Below, piece by piece: positions 50,919 through 59,498 of a DNA stretch of 64,000 bases. A program made the translations under genes and the position numbers. How positions within the stretch are numbered: position 1 is the first letter of the stretch; every line of letters begins with the position of its first letter. The notes beneath the pieces are model-generated. The model saw nothing but the letters and a program-made list of their open reading frames with translations. It searched no databases and was not told the origin of the DNA. This DNA comes from SSC3 sp963769585 (GTDB lineage Bacteria > Actinomycetota > Actinomycetes > Propionibacteriales > Nocardioidaceae), in contig CAVYMJ010000006.1 of the NCBI GenBank assembly GCA_963769585.1, positions 2,418,001-2,482,000 on the forward strand. Reading direction: 5' to 3'.

Positions 50919-51032
50919 TCAGCCCTGGCGCTGCTTGTGGCGAGGGTTCTCACAGATGACCATGACGCGGCCGTGGCGACGAATCACCTTGCACTTGTCA
51001 CACATCGGCTTGACGCTCGGGTTGACCTTCAT
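50919..51032 (-). CDS. rpmJ: 50S ribosomal protein L36
   Basis: A 37-residue zinc ribbon (MKVNPSVKPMCDKCKVIRRH, then CENPRH) with the C-x2-C, C and H ligands, the zinc-binding C+ form. It is too small to appear among long open frames. The ATG at 51032 has AAAGG 9 bases upstream. It sits between infA and rpsM. Confidence 0.96.
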   Translation of the reverse strand: MKVNPSVKPMCDKCKVIRRHGRVMVICENPRHKQRQG

Positions 51033-51057
51033 CAGAAGGACCTTTCAGTTCGGCTGA

Positions 51058-51279
51058 CTACTTGTACCGGTAGACGATCCGACCGCGGGTGAGGTCGTAC
51101 GGCGAAAGTTCGACGACGACCCGGTCCTCGGGGAGGATTCGGATGTAGTGCTGACGCATCTTGCCGCTGATGTGGGCGAGGACCTTGTGCCCGTTGCTCA
51201 GCTCAACCCGGAACATCGCGTTCGGGAGCGCTTCGACAACCGTGCCTTCGATCTCAATTACGCCTTCTTTCTTCGGCAT
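51058..51279 (-). CDS. infA: translation initiation factor IF-1
   Basis: The 73-residue IF-1 starts MPKKEGVIEIEGTVVEALPN and has HISGKMRQHYIRILPEDRV, an OB fold that binds the A site of the 30S subunit. It is first in the alpha operon (infA-rpmJ-rpsM-rpsK-rpsD-rpoA-rplQ). GCGGAGGAC lies close upstream of the ATG. Confidence 0.97.
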   Translation of the reverse strand: MPKKEGVIEIEGTVVEALPNAMFRVELSNGHKVLAHISGKMRQHYIRILPEDRVVVELSPYDLTRGRIVYRYK

Positions 51280-51696
51280 GTCCTCCGCAATCTGTCCTGT
51301 GTCCCCCGTGTGGGGTCTACCGTTGGCCCGGGAACCGCCTCGGCTCTGTGCCGAGTGGACCTCGTGGGAACGTTCGTGGACCTCTTCCCGCGCGCGCCGA
51401 ACACGCTCGATGAGCGCGATTCAGGCGGTATGACGGGCAGCCGCAAGGCACCACGAAACAGACCCACGTTGGGCCAAGGATGAAGTTTACGGGCACAGGT
51501 GCAGGAAATGCGAATCGGCTCGTGCCGTCGGCGCCATTGGGCCGACCGGGGCGGCAACCGAGCCCCCGCACGCGGGGCAGGCCTGAGCCTCAAATGCCCG
51601 TACGGTAACTGGAAGCCTTGTCAGCGGCCCCTCAGCCCGAGAAACTCGTCCTGCAGTTATCGAACGGAAGGTGTAACGAGTTGGGGGTTGCCGTTC
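51280..51696. other. infA/HTH intergenic region
   Basis: These 417 bp separate infA (minus) from the orphan HTH gene (plus). A hairpin CTCGGC/GCCGAG (51339-51355) would lie in the infA leader. On the minus strand TAAACT at 51484-51489 could be a -10 box, but no good -35 matches it. Repeated CAGTTA(T/C)CG motifs occur at about 51653 and 51716. I see no coding sequence. Confidence 0.5.
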
Positions 51697-52017
51697 ATGC
51701 GAAAGTCTCGAACTTCAGTTACCGATCGCGCAGCTCAACGAGGTGTGCTCGGGGCTCTGGTCACCACCCGCCGTGAGGAGCTCGACCTGACTCAAGTCGG
51801 CCTGGCCGACATCGCAGGCTGCGGCAACCGATTCGTCGCTGAGCTTGAGGCCGGCAAGACCACCGTTCGTCTGGACAAGTTGCTTGACGTCCTCAACGCG
51901 TTGGGACTGCACCTCGAGGTCGCGAGTGGTCCGGAACCGTCTGGCGTGACCGCCGCGTCGCTCTTGGCTGCGGCATACGGCCTCGACGGGACTCCGGCCG
52001 CGTTTTCCGGGCCATGA
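51697..52017 (+). CDS. orphan Y4mF-type antitoxin-like HTH protein
   Basis: A 106-residue protein with an XRE-family HTH at about 20-80 (ALVTTRREELDLTQVGLADI, then NRFVAELEAGKTTVRLDKLL and NALGLHLEV). This is the pattern of HipB/Y4mF antitoxins, which normally pair with a HipA-like kinase toxin. No toxin gene follows: map lies 94 bp away on the opposite strand, and only a 21-codon open frame overlaps the stop. The ATG at 51697 has GGGGG about 9 bases upstream. It is the only plus-strand gene within the ribosomal clusters. Confidence 0.78.
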   Translation: MRKSRTSVTDRAAQRGVLGALVTTRREELDLTQVGLADIAGCGNRFVAELEAGKTTVRLDKLLDVLNALGLHLEVASGPEPSGVTAASLLAAAYGLDGTPAAFSGP

Positions 52018-52111
52018 CAGCGGCACCAGGTCAACCCAACTCGGCCCCCGGCGCGACCAGCGGAAGGCCCATCCGCTGACGCCTACGCGGTCTGGCTGCC
52101 CTCGACTCGGG

Positions 52112-52939
52112 TCAGGACAGCGGGCCGAAGGGTACGCCGAGCTCCGCCAGCTTGGCCTCGCCACCGTCGAGCGCGGTCAGGATCCAGGCGCCGTTCGGCG
52201 TCAGGGTGAAGGTGTGCTCGAAGTGGGCGGCCAGGGAGCCGTCGACGGTCGAGACGGTCCACTCGTCGTCGAGCACCTTGCTCGCCTGGTCGCCGAGGAC
52301 GACCATCGGCTCGACGGCCAGGGCAAGGCCCTGGACCAGCTTCGGTCCGCGGCCCGGCTTGCCGAAGTTCGGCACGTTCGGGGGCTGGTGCATGGCCGAC
52401 CCGATGCCATGGCCGACGTAGTCCTCCAGGACGCCGAACGCGCCCTGGCTGCGAACGTACGACTCGATCGCGTGCGAGATGTCGGTGACCCGGCCACCGA
52501 GCCTGGCCGCGGCGAAGCCCCGCCACATGCCCTCCTGCGTCACCCGGATCAGCTCCAGAGCCTCGGCCGAGACCTCGCCGATGGCCAGCGTCACCGCCGA
52601 GTCCCCGTGCCACCCGTCGACGATCGCGCCACAGTCGATGGAGATGAGGTCTCCCTCGACAAGCTCGCGACCGCCCGGAATGCCGTGCACGATCTCGTCG
52701 TTCACCGAGGCACAGATGCTGGCTGGGAACGGCGGGTAGGCGTAGCCCTTGAACGAGGGAGTCGCGCCACAGGAGCGGATGTGGTCCTCGGCGATCGCGT
52801 CAAGCTCGCCGGTCGTCATCCCGGCCTTCGCCGAGCGGGAAAGAAGGTCGAGGGTCTCCCCGACCACCAGCCCGGCGGCACGCATCTTGATGATCTGCTC
52901 GGGAGTCTTGATCTCGATCCCGCGCTCCCGAAAGGTCAA
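52112..52939 (-). CDS. map: methionine aminopeptidase
   Basis: Removes N-terminal Met from new proteins. The 275-residue type I enzyme has the metal ligands in SIDCGAIVDGWHGDSAV (Asp), GHGIGSAMHQPP (His) and VEPMVV (Glu), and HFEHTFTL with the last Glu/His. The TTG start at 52939 overlaps the adk stop (TTGA). It is the last gene of the spc operon. Confidence 0.95.
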   Translation of the reverse strand: MTFRERGIEIKTPEQIIKMRAAGLVVGETLDLLSRSAKAGMTTGELDAIAEDHIRSCGATPSFKGYAYPPFPASICASVNDEIVHGIPGGRELVEGDLISIDCGAIVDGWHGDSAVTLAIGEVSAEALELIRVTQEGMWRGFAAARLGGRVTDISHAIESYVRSQGAFGVLEDYVGHGIGSAMHQPPNVPNFGKPGRGPKLVQGLALAVEPMVVLGDQASKVLDDEWTVSTVDGSLAAHFEHTFTLTPNGAWILTALDGGEAKLAELGVPFGPLS

Positions 52940-53514
52940 GCCGCGCCGACCTTGCTATCGATCGCCTGGAAGACCTTGTGGGTTACTACGTCGATCTCGC
53001 CCATGCCATCGACCTCGACCAGCTCGCCGCGGTCGCGGTAGACGGCGATCAACGGCGCTGTCTGCTCGGCGTAGATCTCCTGGCGCCGACGGATGACTTC
53101 CTCGGTGTCGTCGGCCCGACCCTCGACGTGAGCTCGCTGGAGGAGCCTCTGGACGAGCTCGTCCTGCTCCGCGGTGAGACAGACGACCGCGTCGAGCTTC
53201 ATGTCGTAGGCAGCCAGCATCAGGTCCAGCTCGTCGACCTGGGCCAGGGTTCGCGGGTAGCCGTCCAGCAGGAACCCGGGCTTGCAGTCGTCCAGGCCGA
53301 TCCGGTCCTTGACCATCCCGTTGGTGACCTCGTCCGGGACGTACTCCCCTGCCTCCATGTACCGCTTGGCCTCGAGGCCGAGCTCGGTGTTTGCAGACAC
53401 GTTCGCCCGGAAGATGTCACCGGTAGAGATTGCGGGGATGCCGTAATGGGTGCTGATCACCTTGGCCTGGGTGCCTTTGCCGGCCCCGGGAGGGCCCATG
53501 AGGATGAGACGCAT
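52936..53514 (-). CDS. adk: adenylate kinase
   Basis: Interconverts ATP + AMP and 2 ADP. The 192-residue enzyme has Walker A LMGPPGAGKGTQAKVI, AMP site TGDIFRANV and DGYPRTLAQVDEL, and the short lid of the actinobacterial form (no zinc domain). The ATG at 53514 overlaps secY's stop (TGATG), and map's start overlaps its stop. Confidence 0.97.
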   Translation of the reverse strand: MRLILMGPPGAGKGTQAKVISTHYGIPAISTGDIFRANVSANTELGLEAKRYMEAGEYVPDEVTNGMVKDRIGLDDCKPGFLLDGYPRTLAQVDELDLMLAAYDMKLDAVVCLTAEQDELVQRLLQRAHVEGRADDTEEVIRRRQEIYAEQTAPLIAVYRDRGELVEVDGMGEIDVVTHKVFQAIDSKVGAA

Positions 53515-54812
53515 CAGCGCAGGAATCCTTCGTAGTTGCGCTGCTGGAGCTGGCTCTCGATCTGCTTCACCGTGTCCAGGGCGACGCCAACCATGATCAG
53601 GATGGAGGTGCCACCGAAGGGGAAGTTCTGTGTCGCGTTGACCAACCCGATAGCTATGAGGGGGATGATCGAGATCAGGCCGAGATAGGTAGCACCGGGC
53701 AGCGTAATGCGGGACAGGACGTAGTTGAGGTACTCCTCCGTCGGCTTGCCCGCCCGGATCCCGGGGATGAAGCCTCCGTACTTCTTCATGTTGTCCGCGA
53801 CCTCTGTTGGGTTGAACGTGATCGCGACGTAGAAGTAGGTGAAGAACATGACCAGCAGGAAGAACGACAGCATGTAGATGGGGTGGTCACCCTGGACGAA
53901 GTACTTGGCGATCCACCGTGCGATCGGGTTCTGGCCGGTCCGGTCGAACTGCGCGGCCATGGCCGGCAGGTACAGGAGGCTCGAGGCGAAGATGACCGGG
54001 ATGACGCCGGCCTGGTTCACCTTGAGCGGGATGTAGGTCGAGGAGCCGCCGTACATCTTCCGGCCGACCATCCGGCGGGCGTACTGAACGGGGATGCGCC
54101 GTTGGCCCTGCTCCATGAAGATGACCGCGGCGATCAGCGCCAGGCCGATCAGGATCAGGATGGAGAAGACCCAGTAACCCTTGCTCTGCTGGGTGTTCCA
54201 CAGCTGCGCCGGGAAGGTCGCGACGACCTGGGTGAAGATGAGGATCGACATGCCGTTGCCGATGCCACGCTCGGTGATGAGCTCGCCCAGCCACATAATC
54301 ACCGCGGTGCCAGCGGTGAAGGTGAGGACCAGGAACAGCATGGTCGACGCTTTGTCGTTGTCGTAGAGCAGCTCGTTGGGGCAGTTCTGCAGGAGGCTGC
54401 CGCTGCGCGCCAGGGCTGCGATGCCGGTGCCCTGGAGGATCGCCAGACCCAGCGTCAGGTAGCGGGTGTACTGGGTGATCTTCGTCTGGCCGGCCTGACC
54501 CTCCTTCTTGAGGGCCTCGAGGCGCGGAATGACCACGACCAGCAGCTGCAGGATGATGCTCGCAGTGATGTAGGGCATGATGCCGAGCGCGAAGACGGTC
54601 AGCTGCAGCAGCGCGCCACCGGAGAACAGGTTGATCAGCCCGTAGATGCCCGTGTTGTCCTGCGCGTCGAAGCACGCCTGCACGTTGGCGACGTTCACGC
54701 CAGGGGCGGGGACCTGCGACCCGAGCCGGAAGATCACGATGATCAACAGGACGAACAGCAGCTTCTTACGCAGGTCCGGCGTCCGGAAAGCGTTGGCGAA
54801 AGCGCCTAGCAC
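53514..54812 (-). CDS. secY: protein translocase subunit SecY
   Basis: Forms the protein-conducting channel with SecE and SecG. The 432-residue membrane protein has about ten helices; visible are LLFVLLIIVIFRLGSQVPAP, ALGIMPYITASIILQLLVVV, and the conserved NFPFGGTSILIMVGVALDT near the end. Located in the spc operon between rplO and adk with a 144-bp gap after rplO. The ATG at 54812 gives the usual LGAFANAFRTPDLRKKLL N-terminus. Confidence 0.97.
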   Translation of the reverse strand: MLGAFANAFRTPDLRKKLLFVLLIIVIFRLGSQVPAPGVNVANVQACFDAQDNTGIYGLINLFSGGALLQLTVFALGIMPYITASIILQLLVVVIPRLEALKKEGQAGQTKITQYTRYLTLGLAILQGTGIAALARSGSLLQNCPNELLYDNDKASTMLFLVLTFTAGTAVIMWLGELITERGIGNGMSILIFTQVVATFPAQLWNTQQSKGYWVFSILILIGLALIAAVIFMEQGQRRIPVQYARRMVGRKMYGGSSTYIPLKVNQAGVIPVIFASSLLYLPAMAAQFDRTGQNPIARWIAKYFVQGDHPIYMLSFFLLVMFFTYFYVAITFNPTEVADNMKKYGGFIPGIRAGKPTEEYLNYVLSRITLPGATYLGLISIIPLIAIGLVNATQNFPFGGTSILIMVGVALDTVKQIESQLQQRNYEGFLR

Positions 54813-54956
54813 CTGATCCTCATTTCATCCACTGGTAAGCAGTTCCGTGCGCCTCTGCACGGAACCCCGCGAAGCCTAACAGGGGCCAAGTGACGGGATC
54901 GCCGTTCGGTCGATACCGACGGAACCGTCACCGGACCCCTGCAGATGGAGCGTTGC

Positions 54957-55400
54957 TCAGAGCTCGGTGGTGCTGCCGCCAGCGGCGGTGATCTTCTCCT
55001 TGGCTGAGGCGGAGAACGCGTGTGCGCTCACCTGCACAGCGACGGAGATCTCTCCGGTGCCGAGCACCTTGACCGGACGAGCCGGGCGTACGGCGCCACG
55101 GGCCGCGAGGTCCTCGACTCCGACGGTGCCGCCGTCGGGGAACAGCTCGTTGATGCGGTCCAGGTTCACGACCTGGAACTCCACCTTGAACGGGTTCCTG
55201 AAGCCCTTGAGCTTGGGAAGCCGCATGTGGAGCGGCATCTGGCCACCCTCGAAGGACGCCGGCACCTGGTAGCGCGCCTTGGTGCCCTTGGTACCGCGGC
55301 CGGCGGTCTTGCCCTTGGACCCCTCACCGCGACCCACGCGGGTCTTGGCGGTCTTGGCGCCCGGGGCGGGGCGCAGGTGATGCAGCTTGAGTGCTGCCAT
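54957..55400 (-). CDS. rplO: 50S ribosomal protein L15
   Basis: The 147-residue L15 starts MAALKLHHLRPAPGAKTAKT and has GRGEGSKGKTAGRGTKGTKA and FEGGQMPLHMRLPKLKGF. The ATG at 55400 is 1 bp from the rpmD stop codon, so the two are coupled. Ends SAKEKITAAGGSTTEL. Confidence 0.97.
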   Translation of the reverse strand: MAALKLHHLRPAPGAKTAKTRVGRGEGSKGKTAGRGTKGTKARYQVPASFEGGQMPLHMRLPKLKGFRNPFKVEFQVVNLDRINELFPDGGTVGVEDLAARGAVRPARPVKVLGTGEISVAVQVSAHAFSASAKEKITAAGGSTTEL

Positions 55401-55401
55401 G

Positions 55402-55584
55402 TCAGTCGACCTCCTCGACGACGACGAGGTGACGCACGGTGTGGACCATCCCGCGAATCTCGGGCTTGTCCTCCTTGACCACGACGTCACCAATGCGCTT
55501 CAAGCCGAGCGAGCGCAGGGTCTCGCGCTGGTTCTGCTTGCAGCCGATCTTGGACTTTGTCTGCTGGACCTTCAGGCGCGCCAT
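55402..55584 (-). CDS. rpmD: 50S ribosomal protein L30
   Basis: A 60-residue protein (MARLKVQQTKSKIGCKQNQR, then GLKRIGDVVVKED and GMVHTVRHLVVVEEVD), the full L30. The ATG at 55584 overlaps the rpsE stop (TAATG). Confidence 0.97.
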   Translation of the reverse strand: MARLKVQQTKSKIGCKQNQRETLRSLGLKRIGDVVVKEDKPEIRGMVHTVRHLVVVEEVD

Positions 55585-56183
55585 TACTGGGCCACCTCCG
55601 CACGGGCCTTCAGCAGGGCGGCCGGGGCAACGTGCTCGACCGGAAGGCCGCGACGAGCCGCGACTGCCTCGGGCTCCTCGAGCGACTTCAGTGCCTCGAC
55701 CGTCGCGTGCACGATGTTGATCTGGTTCGACGAACCGAGCGACTTGCTCAGCACGTCGTGGATGCCTGCGCACTCCAGCACGGCGCGAACCGGGCCACCG
55801 GCAATCACACCGGTACCAGGTGCAGCCGGACGGAGCAGTACGACGCCGGCAGCCTTCTCCCCCTGGACGGGGTGCGGGATGGTGCCCTGCACGCGGGGAA
55901 CCTTGAAGAAGTGCTTCTTGGCCTCTTCCACGCCCTTGGCGATCGCGGCAGGCACCTCTTTGGCCTTGCCGTAACCGACACCGACCATGCCGTCGCCGTC
56001 ACCGACGATCACGAGGGCGGTGAAGCTGAAGCGACGACCACCCTTCACGACCTTGGCGACACGGTTGATCGCGACGACGCGCTCGATGTACGCGGTCTTG
56101 TCTGCAGCCTGGCCACCGCGACGGTCGTCGCGGTTGCCGCGCCGCTCGCCACCGGCACCACTACGGCGCTGGGGTCCGCTCAT
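55584..56183 (-). CDS. rpsE: 30S ribosomal protein S5
   Basis: The 199-residue S5 has the dsRBD-like N-terminal domain (RRFSFTALVIVGDGDGMVGV, GKAKEVPAAIAKGVEEAKK) and the C-terminal domain. A charged N-terminal segment rich in Arg/Gly precedes it (RRSGAGGERRGNRDDRRG). S5 is involved in translational accuracy. Follows rplR with a 42-bp gap. Confidence 0.97.
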   Translation of the reverse strand: MSGPQRRSGAGGERRGNRDDRRGGQAADKTAYIERVVAINRVAKVVKGGRRFSFTALVIVGDGDGMVGVGYGKAKEVPAAIAKGVEEAKKHFFKVPRVQGTIPHPVQGEKAAGVVLLRPAAPGTGVIAGGPVRAVLECAGIHDVLSKSLGSSNQINIVHATVEALKSLEEPEAVAARRGLPVEHVAPAALLKARAEVAQ

Positions 56184-56225
56184 TCGAACTACCTTCTTCC
56201 GGTCTTCTTGTTAGTCAGTCAGCGA

Positions 56226-56615
56226 TCAGAACGCGAGGCCGCCCTCGCGGGCGCCATCGGCAAGGGCCGCTACACGGCCGTGGTACTTGTTGCCGGCGCG
56301 GTCGAAGACCACGCCCTCGACCCCTGCAGCCTTGGCACGCTCGGCGACGAGCTCGCCGACGCGCTTGGCCTTGGCGGACTTGTCACCCTCGAGCCCACGA
56401 ACGTCGGACTCCATGGTGCTGGCCGAGGCCAGGGTCTTGCCGACCAGGTCGTCCACGATCTGCGCACGGATGTGCTTGGACGAACGGGTCACGACCAACC
56501 GCGGCCGGTCGGCAGTGCCGGCGACCTTCTTGCGCCCACGGACCTGACGACGCAGCCGCGAGGCGGTGCGCGCAGACGTGTGCTTGGCGGTCTTGAGTGA
56601 GATGGCCATCGTCAC
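56226..56615 (-). CDS. rplR: 50S ribosomal protein L18
   Basis: The 129-residue L18 binds 5S rRNA (RPRLVVTRSSKHIRAQIVDD and GLEGDKSAKAKRVGELVA). Ends VAALADGAREGGLAF as usual. The GTG at 56615 has AAAGG 7 bases upstream and overlaps the rplF stop (GTGA); an ATG at 56609 is also possible. Confidence 0.96.
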   Translation of the reverse strand: MTMAISLKTAKHTSARTASRLRRQVRGRKKVAGTADRPRLVVTRSSKHIRAQIVDDLVGKTLASASTMESDVRGLEGDKSAKAKRVGELVAERAKAAGVEGVVFDRAGNKYHGRVAALADGAREGGLAF

Positions 56616-57154
56616 TTACCAGCCTTTCCGACCTTGCGGCGGACCTGCTCGCCCGCGTAGCGGATGCCCTTGCCCTTGTACGGCTCGGGCTTACGCAGCT
56701 TGCGGATGTTGGCAGCGACCTCGCCGACCAACTGCTTGTCGATCCCCTGGACGCCCAGCTTCGTCGGGCCGTCCACCGTGAAGGTGATGCCCTCGGGGGC
56801 GTCGAAAGTGATGTTGTGGGAGTAGCCGAGCTGGAACTCCAGCTGGGTGGGTCCCTTCGGTAGGACGCGGTAACCCACGCCCACGATCTCGAGCCTCTTC
56901 TCGTAGCCCTCGGTGACGCCGGTGACCATGTTGGCGATCAGTGTCCGGGTCAGCCCGTGCAGGGACCGGCTCTGACGCTCGTCGTCGGGGCGCGAGACGA
57001 GGACGGTTCCGTCCTCACCGCGCGCGATCTCGATCGGAGCGGCGACACTGTGGCTCAAGGTCCCCTTCGGGCCCTTGACCGTGACGAGGCTCTCCGCGAC
57101 GTTCACGTCGACTCCGGACGGCACCGGGATCGGGAGCTTGCCAATGCGCGACAT
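56612..57154 (-). CDS. rplF: 50S ribosomal protein L6
   Basis: The 180-residue L6 has two similar domains, starts MSRIGKLPIPVPSGVDV and has LEIVGVGYRVLPKGPTQLEF and the signature PEPYKGKGIRYAGEQVRRKV at the end. Follows rpsH with 26 bp. Confidence 0.97.
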   Translation of the reverse strand: MSRIGKLPIPVPSGVDVNVAESLVTVKGPKGTLSHSVAAPIEIARGEDGTVLVSRPDDERQSRSLHGLTRTLIANMVTGVTEGYEKRLEIVGVGYRVLPKGPTQLEFQLGYSHNITFDAPEGITFTVDGPTKLGVQGIDKQLVGEVAANIRKLRKPEPYKGKGIRYAGEQVRRKVGKAGK

Positions 57155-57180
57155 TCTTCTGCTCTCCTCTCGGTCCGTCG

Positions 57181-57588
57181 TTACCAGACGTAGGCGAGGA
57201 CTTCCCCACCTACGCCCTTCTTGTTCGCCTGGCGGTCGGTGAGCAGGCCCTGGCTCGTCGAGATGATCGCGACACCCAGGCCACCGAGCACCTTGGGAAG
57301 CGACGTCGACTTGGCGTAGACGCGCAGGCCGGGCTTACTGATCCGGCGTACGCCGGCCAGCGAACGCTCACGGTTCTGGCCGTACTTCAGCGTGAGGGTC
57401 AGCGTCTTGCCGACCGCGCCCTCAGCAGGCTCTTCCATCTTCCACGAGGTGATGTAGCCCTCCTGCTGGAGGATCTCGGCGACGCCGGCCTTCAGCTTGG
57501 AGTAGGGCATGGTCACTTCATCGTGGTACGCCTGGTTGGCGTTGCGCAGACGTGTCAGCATGTCTGCGATCGGGTCAGTCATCGTCAT
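57181..57588 (-). CDS. rpsH: 30S ribosomal protein S8
   Basis: The 135-residue S8 has MTDPIADMLTRLRNANQAYH and RVYAKSTSLPKVLGGLGVAI, then STSQGLLTDRQANKKGVGG. S8 represses the spc operon in E. coli by binding its own mRNA near rplE; the sequence between rplX and rplE here is a 1-bp overlap, so no equivalent site is obvious. Confidence 0.97.
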   Translation of the reverse strand: MTMTDPIADMLTRLRNANQAYHDEVTMPYSKLKAGVAEILQQEGYITSWKMEEPAEGAVGKTLTLTLKYGQNRERSLAGVRRISKPGLRVYAKSTSLPKVLGGLGVAIISTSQGLLTDRQANKKGVGGEVLAYVW

Positions 57589-57664
57589 GGCCGAGTGGCC
57601 CTTTCTCGTCGTGGTTTCGCCTCACGTGAGGCGACCTTCAACGTTCGTTGGTCAGGGTGTGAGA

Positions 57665-57850
57665 TCACCAGGAGGACTTGGTGATGCCGGGAAGCTCGCC
57701 GCGGTGCGCCATCTCCCGCAGGCAGATGCGGCACAGGCCGAACTTGCGGTAGACGGACTTGGGCCTTCCGCAGCGCTGGCAGCGGGTGTAGCCGCGAACA
57801 GCGAACTTGGGCTTGCGGGCGGCCTTGACCTTAAGGGCGGTCTTCGCCAT
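57665..57850 (-). CDS. rpsN: 30S ribosomal protein S14 type Z
   Basis: A 61-residue zinc ribbon protein: CQRCGRPKSVYRKFGLCRIC holds two Cys pairs spaced C-x2-C. This is the short zinc-binding S14 (rpsZ form) of actinobacteria, next to rplE with 1 bp between. The alternative zinc-free form is usually elsewhere. Confidence 0.96.
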   Translation of the reverse strand: MAKTALKVKAARKPKFAVRGYTRCQRCGRPKSVYRKFGLCRICLREMAHRGELPGITKSSW

Positions 57851-57851
57851 G

Positions 57852-58427
57852 TCAGTTCTCCTTGAACGGGAAGCCGAGCTGCTTGAGCAGCGCGCGACCC
57901 TCGTCGTCGTTCGTCGCCGTTGTCACGACCGTGATGTCCATGCCCCTCGAGCGGTCGACCTTGTCCTGGTCGATCTCGTGGAACATGACCTGCTCGGTCA
58001 GACCGAAGGTGTAGTTGCCCCGGCCGTCGAACTGGCGGTCGGACAGACCCCGGAAGTCGCGGATTCGAGGAAGCGCCAGCGTGAGCAGGCGGTCCATGAA
58101 CTCCCACATCCGGTCACCGCGCAGTGTGACGTGCGCGCCGATCGGCATACCCTCGCGCAGCTTGAACTGTGCGATCGACTTACGAGCCTTGGTGATCTGC
58201 GGCTTCTGACCAGTGATCGCGGTGAGGTCCTTGACCGCACCCTCGATCAGCTTGGAATCGCGAGCAGCCTCGCCGACACCCATGTTGACCACGACCTTGG
58301 TCAGCCCGGGCACCTGCATGATGTTTGCGTACTGGAACTGCTCGTTGAGAGCCGGAAGGATCTCCGAGCGGTACCGGACCTTCAGACGAGGCATCTCGTT
58401 CTGAGTCTCGCTTGCGGTGGTGGTCAT
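57852..58427 (-). CDS. rplE: 50S ribosomal protein L5
   Basis: The 191-residue L5 binds 5S rRNA. It has MQVPGLTKVVVNMGVGEAAR, ITGQKPQITKARKSIAQFKL and HVTLRGDRMWEFMDRLLTLA. The ATG overlaps the rplX stop by 1 bp (TGATG). An N-terminal Thr-rich stretch of about 12 residues is extra. Confidence 0.97.
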   Translation of the reverse strand: MTTTASETQNEMPRLKVRYRSEILPALNEQFQYANIMQVPGLTKVVVNMGVGEAARDSKLIEGAVKDLTAITGQKPQITKARKSIAQFKLREGMPIGAHVTLRGDRMWEFMDRLLTLALPRIRDFRGLSDRQFDGRGNYTFGLTEQVMFHEIDQDKVDRSRGMDITVVTTATNDDEGRALLKQLGFPFKEN

Positions 58428-58786
58428 CAGATCTCCTCCCCCGTCTTGCGGGCGATACGGACGCTGCGCTCCGCCTTGTACGTCGAGCCGTCGGTACGAC
58501 GCTTCTCGACCTCGACGCGCTTGAACCCGACGCGGGTGGTGCCCTTGCCGTTCACGAGCATGACGTTCGAGACGTGGATCGCGGCCTCCTGGGTCACAAT
58601 GCCACCGGTCGTGCCCGCGCGGCCGCCCTGGTTGATCACCTTGGTGTGCCGCTTGACGCGGTTGACACCCTCGACGATCACCCGGTCCTCGTCGCGCAGG
58701 ACAGCGATGACCTTGCCCTCGGCGCCCTTGTCCTTGCCAGCGATCACCTTGACGGTGTCGCCCTTCTTGATGCTGATGCCTGCCAT
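58427..58786 (-). CDS. rplX: 50S ribosomal protein L24
   Basis: The 119-residue L24 has the KOW motif DTVKVIAGKDKGAEGKVIAV near the N-terminus, and KRHTKVINQGGRAGTTGGIV. It nucleates 50S assembly. Follows rplN by 2 bp. Confidence 0.97.
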   Translation of the reverse strand: MAGISIKKGDTVKVIAGKDKGAEGKVIAVLRDEDRVIVEGVNRVKRHTKVINQGGRAGTTGGIVTQEAAIHVSNVMLVNGKGTTRVGFKRVEVEKRRTDGSTYKAERSVRIARKTGEEI

Positions 58787-58788
58787 GG

Positions 58789-59157
58789 TCAGAGCACCTC
58801 CGGCGCCAGCGAGATGATCTTCATGAACTTCTTCTCGCGAAGCTCCCGGCCGACGGGGCCGAAGATGCGGGTGCCTCGCGGCTCCCCGTCGCTCTTGAGG
58901 ATCACTGCGGCGTTCTCGTCGAAGCGGATGTACGAACCGTCCGGACGGCGGCGTTCCTTCACGGTGCGGACTATCACGGCCTTGACGACATCGCCCTTCT
59001 TGACGTTGCCGCCGGGGATGGCGTCCTTCACCGTGGCAACGATGACGTCACCGATACCGGCATACCGACGACCTGAACCGCCGAGAACACGGATGCAAAG
59101 GATCTCCTTCGCACCGGTGTTGTCGGCGACCTTGAGTCGCGACTCCTGCTGAATCAC
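58789..59157 (-). CDS. rplN: 50S ribosomal protein L14
   Basis: The 122-residue L14 starts MIQQESRLKVADNTGAKEIL and ends EVL as usual; VKAVIVRTVKERRRPDGSYI and GTRIFGPVGRELREKKFMKI are visible. It is the first gene of the spc cluster, 62 bp after rpsQ. Confidence 0.97.
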   Translation of the reverse strand: MIQQESRLKVADNTGAKEILCIRVLGGSGRRYAGIGDVIVATVKDAIPGGNVKKGDVVKAVIVRTVKERRRPDGSYIRFDENAAVILKSDGEPRGTRIFGPVGRELREKKFMKIISLAPEVL

Positions 59158-59219
59158 TGTCTTCTCCTGGTCTCACTGGTTCTCGACCGGTCTGCACCGA
59201 CCGAGCCTGGCGGAACTCG

Positions 59220-59498
59220 TTACTTGGCCTTCTCGAGGACTTCGACGACGCGCCAACGCTTGGTGGCCGACAGCGGACGGGTCTCCATGATCAGGACCCG
59301 GTCGCCGACGCCGCACTCGTTCTGCTCGTCGTGGGCCTTGAGCTTGCTGGTACGCCGCATGACCTTGCCGTAGAGCGCGTGCTTCACGCGGTCCTCGACG
59401 GTAACCACAACGGTCTTGTCCATCTTGTCGCTGACCACGAGGCCCTCACGGACCTTGCGTGCGCTGCGCTCCTGAGTCACTGCAGTTCCCTCGCTCAT
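59220..59498 (-). CDS. rpsQ: 30S ribosomal protein S17
   Basis: The 92-residue S17 (OB fold) has VREGLVVSDKMDKTVVVTVE, HALYGKVMRRTSKLKAHDEQ and RVLIMETRPLSATKRWRVVE. Its ATG overlaps the rpmC stop by 4 bp (ATGA). Last gene of the S10 operon. Confidence 0.97.
   Translation of the reverse strand: MSEGTAVTQERSARKVREGLVVSDKMDKTVVVTVEDRVKHALYGKVMRRTSKLKAHDEQNECGVGDRVLIMETRPLSATKRWRVVEVLEKAK

Noticed and set aside
52014..52079. 21-codon frame overlapping the orphan antitoxin stop (ATGA)
   Set aside because: Too short and unlike HipA; it may be chance. It is mentioned as the only trace of a possible toxin.
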